From contig WHVY01000002.1 of assembly GCA_022266195.1 (NCBI GenBank), positions 6,525,001 to 6,589,000 on the forward strand: 64,000 bases of DNA, written 5' to 3'. A program made the position numbers and the translations under genes. The notes under the pieces were generated by a model. The model saw only the letters and a list, made by a program, of their open reading frames with translations. It searched no databases and was not told where the DNA came from. The stretch is from Tetranychus cinnabarinus (taxonomy: Eukaryota > Arthropoda > Arachnida > Trombidiformes > Tetranychidae). Shown here in pieces: positions 28,301-40,300 of this stretch; position 1 is the first letter of the stretch; each line of letters starts with the position of its first letter.

Positions 28301-31300
28301 ATAATAAATCAGGTTAACAGTGATTTACTGAGTCCACCTTTTGGGTTCTTCACATTGGACACAAAGTTTTGGTAGATGTACAAATATAGGAATCAATTAA
28401 GGTTCAATTAATCTTTGATTAACAGTAATTTCAGGTTTTGTTATTGAAAGGTAACATTGATATTTGATGAAGATTGAAAGAGTTGATCATTTCTGGTAAA
28501 CTCAAACTGACCCAGAATCACGTGTAAAATGATGGCTTAACCGATGAAATTGACGTTTTTCTTCATTTCATCTTGAAAGCCTACGCATTCAAGCCAATAA
28601 CAGAATCACAATTATCATTGAAGGGAAAAGCTGAGAGCAAGAGATGATGAGAAGGAAGGAAATATCAACAAATATCTACAATTTCATATCAACTGGTAAT
28701 GTTGATCAAGATAAAGGAGAGTAAAGTTGACAAGGAAAAAATTATTGCAAACAATTGTTAATCATATAAATAACCTGGATTTGGTGTAGTTGATCAAGAA
28801 AAAAAAGTCTACCTTAACTTGAATTTTTCGTCATTTCAACAAGTTTAATGAAAAGTTAATAATCTTGTCTTATATTGGCTGAGGAAGAAGAAGAAAAAAT
28901 GTTTCAAGAAAACCAGTTACCAAGGTAACTCAAGGTATTTTTAAGCTACAAAACAAGCTTGTTGAGGTTGCCTGAGAACCTGAAAGCATATAAATAATGA
29001 TTGGAAAAGCGGTAGAAAGAAGTGAAAAAAATAATAGCAAAAATAAAGGTAGAGTGAAAGAGGACCAGAAATGTTTGCGATTTGATAAAAGGTGAAAGTG
29101 AATGTGATTTGCAACGTTTTAAGGGTAAAACGCATAAATCACAAATAAGCAGACAGACAGGTAAGACCTTTGTAGTTGTTCAAAAACCCAAACCCAATCT
29201 GGTAACCATTCATTTCCAAATCAATTTTGAACAACAGTTGATTAACATTGTAAGGAGCCAAGTTTGACATAAATAGGCCTAAAATAGACTCAAAATACTG
29301 TTACATTTTTGTCAGATCGAAGGAGCAAAAGGCAAGGCAAAACCTAAGCTTTCAATGGTTCAGTTGCATTGGTTTTGCAGATTTGCAAACTAAATGCACC
29401 CTAAAAGGTCAACATAAAGGTCATAACAGGTTCCAACAGAGAAGAGAGGAAAGAAAGAGATGTAAGTGGTTCTTAAGAAATGTAGAGTAAGTCTTGAGAA
29501 GAGAAGAAGAAAAAAAAGGTTTTCTATTTTTTCTCATCATTTTAAGGGATTTCTTGCGAAGATGGAGAAGAAAGAAAATGAGTCAACAAGAGAGAGATGA
29601 TTATGGAGGAGACAAGAGATGAAGATCAAGCCCATAATATACGGTTCATAAGGTCAAACTTTGTATTTCACCTTCAACATTTTATTATTATTACCAGTTA
29701 TTTATATTATTATTGTTATTATAGTTGTTATTATAGTTTTGCTTCATTTTTTCATTTTCATATTTCATACTTTTATAATAAATGGATATTATTTGATTGT
29801 ATTTATGGGCGAACGAAAATTATTGCTGTTCATTTCATCGCTGGGAGGATCTTATCGCTTTAGATGATTTGATATTAGTAACTATGGGAACAATGTTAAT
29901 CTGAAAGCTTTTTATTCGTGAACAATTTCAATTGTTTCAGTTTTATAATACTTTTTGCGATGAAAAAAAAGGTAAATACTTTTGAAAAAGGTTGAAAGAG
30001 TTGAAAGATTATTTTGGAAAAGATGGATTTTTCATTTTATCAATGAATTTCAATTGTTATTGAATTGTTATTTTGCTAATACTAAAATGCGATTCTGTCG
30101 ATTCTGTCAAAAGAAATTTCGTTTTCTTTCTTCCTTCAAGGGCAAGTCTCATGCTGAGGAATCAAGTGGAATTAAGAGAAAGACAAAAAGAAGTAGGAAG
30201 ATGAACATGGTGAAATGGTGTAAACACTTGATAATCGTTGGAAGACAAAGAAATGAAAAATGTAGAAAATTGTGATTCTCTTTACATGAAAAGGAATAAA
30301 CAAGGGAAATTTAATGGAAAACATTTTCTTTTCCATTTTCGTCCAATAGTCTAAGTAAACAATTGCCGTGATGGAACAATTCATTTCATGTTTACCATGT
30401 AATCAAGTTGAAATTTGGGTTCATTGATACACATAAAAACATTTAGGTGCGATAAGTTTGCTTGTTTTGTTTGAGCGTTTAAATGTGCAATTAATATGTA
30501 CACCTTTCATCTTGCAACTTGATTCTGGTTAATCTGAGTAGGCTTCATGAGAAGGATTGTTCATTCAAGGTTATCATGATCATCACTTCTATGACGTTAA
30601 GATTGATAAGATGGATATTTTGGTTGAATCGTTTCAACTGGTTAATATCTTCTTCTTTTTTTCGCCTTTTCTGAACACTATTCTGGTTAATGTTTATTTT
30701 ATATCTATTCATATCTTGATGGAAGAATATATAAAATGATATTGATCATGATTGAGTGTTCATTTAAATGAAAGACAAGGAGACCAGAAAAAAATGAGCA
30801 AAAGACAATCAACAATTGAACCCGAATATTGATTCATTGTTACCATGAATAGTTGGTTGATAAAGGAGTGAACATTTAAGGCAACCTTTAAAGGGAAACA
30901 AACACTGAGTTAAGAAATGTGAATCAATGAAATGATAATGATGATAAAGTAGTCTAAATTATTAAGAAAAATGGAGTTGAAGAGAGAGAAGGAAAACAAA
31001 GAAATGAAGATTGAGATGATAAAGATGGAGGGGAAGAGAAGAGGAAACGTAAAGACAATGAAAATGATGAAGATGAAAGTCATAAAAATGAATTGAATGA
31101 AATGGTAAAACATAATTCACAATGAATGACAATTTTTAATGGTTCAATGATATAACAATTTAGACTAAGTGTTTATCATCATGTGGGAAGCTCTCTCCCT
31201 TCATCAAGATCAACAAGAGAGTAAAAAGTGAGAGGGAAAAAAGGCATGAAGACAAAGAAAGAGGCAGACAGGGAAAGACAAAGATGAAGAGGAATAGGTT

Positions 31301-34300
31301 AACGCGTTTACCTTCAAAATAATGGATAATTTCAACAAAGCGGAACGAACTTTTCTTCCCTTAATCTATCTTCTCATCATCACCATCATCGTCCTCACTC
31401 TTAAGAAACTACTCATTGTTGGCTCCATCTTCGCGATTCTCCCTTTTTTTCATTTTGTTTTCCTTTCTCTTTCCTCTCAATTACCAGAAAAGAGAGAAAA
31501 AAACAAGACAAAGAAGACAAAGAGAGAGAGAGAGAGAAGATGAGAGAGCAAAAGAAGGGCAAAGCAAGTTAAATCTGGTTCCTGTTTGGGCAAGTTTATC
31601 ATCATAAAAAATGTAGATCAACAGAAGCAGAAAAACAACAAACGGTTTGAACAGCACAGAAGCAGTTACCTTGACAGTAATCATAGCCAATCATGATAAC
31701 AATTTGGTGCTTTTTGTGTCTTTCACAACCAGAATTTCTGAAACAACACTTTCTGAATTGTCCTGGAAACACCAGAAAAACTGAAAATATCATTACAAAT
31801 TTCAATTGAAAAGCAACAACAAAAAGATTTCTCTATTTGTTAAGGTTTCTTTCATTTCTTTTCATCGTTTTTTCGCTTTTTTCATTCTTTTTACTCTCCA
31901 TTTTTTTCTCTCCTTCATTTTCTTCATCTTCTCCTGACTTCGCCATTTTTACCTTGTTTTTTGAAACCCACCATTAGGCTCATTTGGATCCAGCTGGGTT
32001 TAAAAAAATCAGTTTAATTTAAGTTCAACTCAGCATGAGAACCAATAAATTCATTGATGAACACCGATTAAAATTAAAACTGATAACATGAAAAAAGCTA
32101 TGTAGACAAAATGGAATCGTGCAAAGAAATGATTCAACCATGAAGATGAACCAGATGAGGGAAGATGAGGAAGAAGAAATTGAACTTCTCGTGGTTATAT
32201 AAAGAATGGATCGATACTTGTTAAGAGAGAGAGAGAGAGTCCATGGATATAACCATGGAAATAGTTGAATTTTTCATCAATGGATTCCTTTAGATACTGA
32301 GCAACAATGATCAAGATGAATGGATGGCAATGAATTGGTGATAATTATTACCATCACTTTTCATGGCTTTTCAAATGAAACTTTTCCCTTGCAACATTCA
32401 ATTTTCACGAGTTTATTGATATCAAGAGTATAAAATGTTGACGATTTAAATTGCAAACAAAATGGTTAACTCAATTCAAACTGTTTACACTTTTATTGGC
32501 AGGTTGCCATGAAAATGCAATGAAAAAAAGGTTAATAGTCTCAATGAGTGTCGATTGTTGCTATTAATATCTAATTGTAATTAGGATACATTTCAACGTC
32601 CTTGGTTAATGTCAACTGATGGTGTTGAGAAAGGTGATGTTTCGTCTTTACATTAATCATTTTTTTCTGGTGCAAACCATTAAGTTATTATAATAAAATA
32701 ATCATTAAATCCATCAACCTGATAATGATACTCATTTATGCAATTCACATGTTAAACTTGTAATTGGAAAATTTATCAACAGTTATTTAATTAACTTGCC
32801 TAAATGGATTACCAAGTCAATTCAAGGTTTGACAATTAACCATTATTTGTATTTCAATTGTAAATTGACATTGTTCAATTCAACACAATTAACTTCAATT
32901 GATCAAATTGTAGTTACAATTGAGTTTGCATTTAAATAATGTAAATACAAATCAAGTTTTTAATGTTGATTTTACAAGGATTGATTGAAAGTCATTGCTC
33001 GAGGAAGCTAATGATGCTAATGATGATTATCATGATTATGATGATATCACAAGGTTAGGTTATTGTGAACATTTGAAAAGAGTTAAGACAATAACCATTC
33101 ATGAAGCATGAACACGAAAGGTAGAAGAAGATGAATATTTGTTCAGATGATAACTCATTTCAGTTGTTTCTTTGCTTCTTTTCATAATATATTTACATTA
33201 CTTTTTCTTCATCATTATCTTGGTGCAAAAAAATGAGTAAAATCATCATACATAATTCACTTTGTAATGGTAAACCTTTTTTCACTGTGAAAGACTAAAA
33301 ATAATGATTATCATGAATAGATTGTATTGTTTATTCAAGCTGACCTTGAGGATAAATTGCAAGGTGAAAAATAGGTGAATCAGGAAGAGATAGAGAAAGA
33401 GAAAGAAGAGTTAGATTATCATGATAATGAAAGGAGTAAGTGAAGAAAAACAAAAACAAATGATGTTGTGTTTTCAAAAATTGAACTGGAAAAACTCATT
33501 TGTTAACCAGCCTTTAAAAAATACAATTTCAAAGTAAAGCTGAAAAGAAGCAAAAATGTTGTTTACAATCTTTGTAAGTTCATTGTCTGGAATGAAGATG
33601 ATGATGATCAGGGAAAAATAGAGAGAGTTGAAGAAAAGGAGAAAAGAAAGACACAAAAAAGGTAGACAGACAATGTTGACTATGTTTGGGATGAAAAAAA
33701 TGTGCATCATCCATTCACCCATGAATCCAGTGAGCCATTCAAATTTTTTCTCATCTTAATGTAACAAAGAGAGAAAGGAAGATAAATGAGAGAAGGAGAG
33801 AGAAGGAGTAATGATGATAAATGATGAGAGAGGATGAAAAATGTCGAGAGAGTCAAATAACTAGGAAAGTTTGGGTTTGGGTTGTAAATATCTCAGCGCC
33901 ATCTGACTGTAACATTTAGATCTATTTTTCTGGTGCAAACCAGATTAACCTAAATTTTTGGTCTTTGGATTTTTATTTATCATTGGTTATTTTTTATCTG
34001 AGATTGATTTTTATCAATGATAAGTAATCAAAATTGGTAATTTACTGATTTCGGTGAATATTTATTTAGATGAAAATATGTTTAAGATTACAATTGTTAC
34101 TCTGCCGCTAATGAAATCAATAATTTACCTTTTTCAATGATAAGATTGAGAAGATAATTATTGATGATAATTAAATAGCTATGGGTGATTAACCTAATGC
34201 ATAATTTAATAGATGATAACAAAAGGTGGGGAACAAGTTGAACATTTTCAGGCGTAAAATCATACTTTGAATCATTTAAAAGGTTAAAGATTGAATAATA

Positions 34301-37300
34301 ATTGAGTAAACACAATGAATATTGTATAAGTATAAGGATAATCAATTGAAAGTGAAAGATTTACAATTTTTGAAAAGAAGCAGCTTTTAAAGGCTCAAAA
34401 AATAGCTGTTCAATAGATGAAGGCAACTTCATTATAATTGTCACTCTACCTGATCAACTGATTAACAAAATATTTAGAAGAAGCAAAAAAAATTGAAAAG
34501 TTGAAAAGGATCATTATGTTAATCACTGGGAAAAAATTGAACATTTCAACATATTTTTACCTGAAAGGGAAAATCGATTCACAGGTTCAAGGTGATGAAA
34601 AGAGAATATGATTAAAAGAAAAAGGATAAAATGTTCAAGTGTTGAGAAATGTGTTCATTTAACAATTGAACATTTTTATTGTCATTATTAATGCAAAAAT
34701 AAAGTGAAAATTTCAACAACAAACTCGAGTTATGATGGAAATAAAACTCTGGAGTAACACTGAATTTACCATGTAATTCAATTTGCTGGATTTAAGATTG
34801 TCTTTTAACTCTATTTTACCAAACAAAATCACTAATCATTTGATTCAATGCTCATTGTGATTACAATGCGATTTCAATGGTTTTTTTATTTCGCCCGTAA
34901 AAACAACTAAATCGCATTTTCAGGTTTGATAAGGATTCATTTATTATCATTATAAGAACCATTAATATTGGATAAAAAATGAGCCTCAATCAGGTGAGTT
35001 GAGTTAACAGATAAATGAAGGAAATATTGTAAATTGTCATTAGCAATTCAGTCTGCTCCAAATGATCAAAATTAATCTTGAACCATTCAGGGTATTACAA
35101 GGTGAGGATAGGATTAGAGGAAAACAATTGAAAGACAATGAAAATAAAGCCAAAAATATATCATTGATTTAGCGTAAATCATTGATTAATTTGATTGCTT
35201 TAAGACTTTTAAAGCTCATTCCGTTCGCAAGGTTAAGGACATTTTATCATGTGATTGTCAACCTGAAGTTAGATGAAAATGAATGAAATAGGTTTTCAGT
35301 TTTTAATCTAAATATATCATTATTATCCTTTGGTTGGCATTTAATGAGAAACATGAAAACCTACGCTTCATGTTTTCATATAATGATATCAGAAAATACA
35401 GAATTGTTCTGAATTTTGTTCCATCATGATATTTGAAAATGGTTTACATGCAGATTGGGTGTAACTTGAATTGTGTTTTTAAATTTCAACCTTCCTTTAA
35501 ATAGGTTCAAGTTCAGTTTTTCATCATTTACTGATATTAAATTGATGATGATTTATTGGATTTAACCAATTGTTAAGGTTTAATCGTTTAATTTGAGAAT
35601 TTGTTTTTCAGATGAAAATGTTTTTATTTTGTTTGATTAAAAGAGATAATTGTAATTAAGTTTCAATGGTGTTTAATAATGAATGATGAATGAGAGTTTG
35701 AGTGATGAAAATTTGTCATCTATTTTCATTGATACACTTTTAGCCAGGATTCAATTGAAATTGTGATGAACATGGATATAAAGAGGAAGATGATGGTTCA
35801 TGAAATGGTGAAATAAACAGGAAAATGATAAAAGCATAATGGTTCAATGGGAAGAAGAAGATGAAAGAAGATGAAAAAAGAAGAAAAACCAATATCAATG
35901 AAAATAATAATAAAAGGAAATTAGAATTTGCTGTTTATATTGAGTTCATGGCGATGAAACATTTCAATCATCTTCTTCATCATTATTATCGTCAGTATCA
36001 TCAATATTATCACTTTCATCTCAAGTTTTCTTGTTCAATATTTCAACTTGTACTGAACAATAAAAAAAGAGCCTTCACTGGTATCGACTAATTTTCAAGA
36101 TGAAAATTATAACCAAAACATGAACAGAAAGTTGTATTATTAATATCATGAAAATTAGATAAATTAATGATCATTTTGCGGTTAATCAAATAGTAAGTTA
36201 ATCAATGATTATTTCACTAATCAAATTGAAATGCTTAAAGATGAAAGGAATCATTAACATAAATGGTTTTTGCTCATTTCGTGTTCAAGTTGCACACACA
36301 AAATCAATTGCCTTTGATGAACAATCATTATTTTTCAATTGATTTTGAAGACATATAATGACGATTTAAATGATTTTTGGCTTGAATTTCATGTAAAAAT
36401 TGAGATGTTTAAACTTGGTTTTGAAGCCTAAGAAGCTATGGATTTCTGGTTCTGTCAATTTTGAGCGCAAACATTGGAACCAAATCTTTTGGTTGATCCA
36501 AAAATGATTTATCCTGATCTCTGCTTATAATTTATAGCTAAAAATTTAGGAATTGGAGTTGAGCCTTGCATCAGGTGGACAGACTGAATGTGATTGATCT
36601 TTAATCAATATTATTTGTGAAACTGAGTCTCAAAATTGTACTAATACTCATCGAATCATCAAACCTAAATGTTATCATTCTATTCAATTATTCTGAATCA
36701 AGAATCGGAAGCTCTACAATCTTGCCAATCTGTATAAACACAGAGTATCAATCACGTTTGATACAAATCAAATTCAGTTACAACTTCAATTCTTATGTAG
36801 GCGGTGAATACTGGCCATCTGAACAGTAAAATTTCAATAGCTTCCCATACATCATGCATCAACCTCACCATAACGATTGACTGGTTTGATATTTTTTCAA
36901 TTAAAAATGCTGAAATATAAAGTCTTCAAGACATCAACACAAACATAAAATCTGAAACTGTTTATATTCAAGTAATAGATATGTTTACAGAGTTGAAATT
37001 TCAACTTCTCAATGGAAACGATAAAACAAAATCGTAAAATATTCCGTTCAAGTTTCAACATAACCACTTCGTACTGATCGGGCGAACCGAAGTTTTCATC
37101 GAGTTAGCGATTAAACGTTTAATCCTTCAATTGTTGAAACAAATAATCACTATATTAAATAATTAACCATGAAAACATGATAAACGATTGAAATGTTTTC
37201 ACTTTTATATAAAAAATTTGGCTGTTAAAGTCAAATAATAGGCTAAACATTTATTAATCACAATCAAAATGAAGCATAAAATGGCAATTGAATCGAAATA

Positions 37301-40300
37301 GATGTGAAATTAAGTCGATAGGTTCAATTAACTTACCTCGTATAATTTAAGTGCGTTATAATCAACAAAATCCAATTGTCTATCATCGAGGTATTCAATG
37401 GGCTTCAATTGGGAATCTCTAAGGCCAACTTTGTCAACAAGAATTTTGAAATTCTGTAATTAAGGGAAACAATTGTCAACAGGAATCAAACATGGATGAA
37501 CATGAGTAAAGAGAAACAAATTAACGTTTTAAATTGCAAATTACAATCAATAACCATTTAGCAAGTAAAAAGTAATCATTTTGTATCTTTACAAATTTAA
37601 TTTGAATATTGTCTACTAAAGATGTAAATGATGAGTGGCAAGGAAAAACAAAACAAAATCAAGTTAACTCGAATAAGTAATTTATCATAATCACTGATTG
37701 TCAGTTCGGAGAAATGTTCATTGACACATTCAACACTATACTAATATGAAGTATTCATGATAAATTATTCACTTCAGGGTCAGGGTCGATGTAAGATTGA
37801 ATTAGATTGAAAAAGTTGAAAATCGATGAAAACCAAACCAGATGAACAATCAATCTAACCAAGTGTTAATTGTTTAAACTGAAAGATTCGCACAATTATT
37901 CTTACTTAATTAACATTTAAAACTAGGATTGTATAAATCATTAGGTTTGATTAGTTTAATCTCCATCGAACTAATGGATATTTTTGGCAAAGTGGACCAA
38001 ATTCAACCAAATTTTCCAGCTGCAATGCCTCGAGACCTAAAGATGTTGAACAGGAAATTTGGTTGAAATCGGTAAACTGGTCTTTCCTCTAGCGTTGGCC
38101 ATTCGTGACTTTTTTCATCTCTAGTCTTAACAATTACGCTGAGACAACAATTGACAATTTTCAAGATTACATAAAAAATGGTAGAATCCTAATTAACCAG
38201 AAATTGAATGTTGGAGTGTTGATTAACTTGTCATTGTTGTCTTTCCTTGTAACCATCAATTTGTCACTATTTGATTGTAGATGAACTTACCAATGCAAGC
38301 CATTGCTTGTTTTTGCCTAAAACAGTGTCCGCTCTTGTTGACCAAACAATGTTGTATTCAATCAAGAAAACATGAAATTGTTGATCATAAACTTTAATCC
38401 ATTCCCTTTTCCTCCAATCAACACCATCATATTCAACTAACACCTGAAAAAAAGAGAGAAAAGGATTCATTAAAATTGGGTTAAAATAATGATTCTTGAA
38501 TATAAAATAATTGCATGATTATTGATTGAAACCAGAGATGATAAAGGTTACCGTAATTAACTGTAATTATAATCGATAATGGAAAATGAGAAATGCAAAT
38601 ATTTTAATTATCAATTCAATTTAACCAATTTACAGTTTTTCTTGTCATTCATTTTTTCAAATTATTACAAAACGCAAAAGCTATTAATAGAGTTGAATTT
38701 CAACTGAAATCAAGTTTAGTACAAATTGGTTGGCAATCGAAAGTAAATATCAATTAATGATAATCAAGTCCACCAGAAATTGATAGAGAAACTGATTGAC
38801 AGCGATTTAACATAATGCCAATAACCTTTGGGTATGTAAAGCATTTGTCCTTGTTCAAGGCAACACTCAAGGTAGGGTAATGAGGGAAACATGGGAAACT
38901 TTTCAACATCAACCGATTCAACATCAACCTGACTTGTATTGGAAAGAAGGTAATCAGAGAAGGGATAAACTGAACCGGGTTCAGTTGAACTTGAATATAA
39001 TCTGATGTATTTACGGCCAACAACTTGAGCCAACAAATTATCATAAGGATCAAAGTGTAGAGGTGAGACGGTTCCCCATGGACCAAACCAGCCATTGATG
39101 ACAATGTTACCAAGACTGTTGATCTCTTCATCAGTCTCAATGGTCCGTCCAAGTCCACAGTAGTCGGGTATGGAAAAGTCGTGAGACAGTTCGGTGCACT
39201 GTTGAAACAGTTCTTGCTGTGCAATGTAACCTTTACCACTTCCATCGACCCAGTGTTTATCAATGAAAGAGTCGACCGTCATTAGGTTTTGACTCCATTC
39301 ACTGTCGGTGTATTTTGCTCCAATTTCAACTGCAACTGTTCGAGCTCCTATTCTGGACAAGATGTACTCTAATGACCAATGGTGACTCGATTGTGGATTG
39401 TAGGCTGGCCAATGGTCCATGGCTCCGGTAATGATGCAAGGTTTTTCCAGTTGTAACAATTGTTGAAAGGTTTCCAAAGATGGACAGTAAATGGAGTCTA
39501 TCTTTTTGGCTGAATCGATTGGTTTAATCAAAACTCGTTGCCTTGATTTAATATCATCTGACAATGTTTTCCACTTCAATGAGTAACAGGGAGCAATGAG
39601 TTGATGAAGTTTACTGGCCATTTCAGATGCAATCCCATTCATAATTTGTGGACACATTATACAAGCCAAGTCAGCCACTTTTATCAATAATTGTAAACTT
39701 TCCAAATCCATTCCTTTTGGTAATAAACTTTCATTACTCTTTATCCGAGTCTCAGTTTCAATCGCATCTTCATCGCTATCATCTGTTTCTCTTTCATTGA
39801 GACAATGTTCATTTAAAAGGTAAATTTGACGCAATTTTAAAATTATTTTAGCCACACAAATGTAACCATAAAAATATCTATAGTCGATCTTGATCGACTT
39901 CCAATGTCCAATATTTAAATATTCCCAGGCAAAATCAAGAAGAGTTTCACATTTCTCAAGGAAACATGATAACTGGTTGGCTGTTAGTCGTTTCATTTCA
40001 CGTGGATCAATGTGTAAATTTGTTGGTAAACATGATGAGTGGAGATGAAGTTGTTCATGTTGCCCTGGCATTTGATGAGCATTTTTGGGTAAACCAATCA
40101 AACTCATGATGCATCTAAATTGTGTATAAAAATAGGTTCCAATTATTGGTTCGCGTATCAAGTTGAGTTCATCAGTGGCAGTGTTGGCTCGAGTTGATAA
40201 CAAACCATTTATATTGTTCAAAACATCATCAACTGTTTCCATAGCAATTTTATTAGATTGAATGTCAAGTTATCGAGAATAATGTTCACTTTTATCAATT

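Noticed and set aside
29982..30275. Plus-strand ORF with a zinc-finger-like CRFCQKKFRFLSSFKGKSH stretch
   Set aside because: It lies inside a KDM3 intron, has only one imperfect finger with one His, and its composition equals the surrounding noncoding DNA.
36617..36829. 70-codon plus ORF ending YVGGEYWPSEQ, possible coding relic
   Set aside because: The composition is slightly less repetitive than its neighbours, but no family could be named and no exon boundary fits.
38754..39263. 169-codon minus ORF overlapping KDM8
   Set aside because: It is an alternative frame of the KDM8 JmjC domain.
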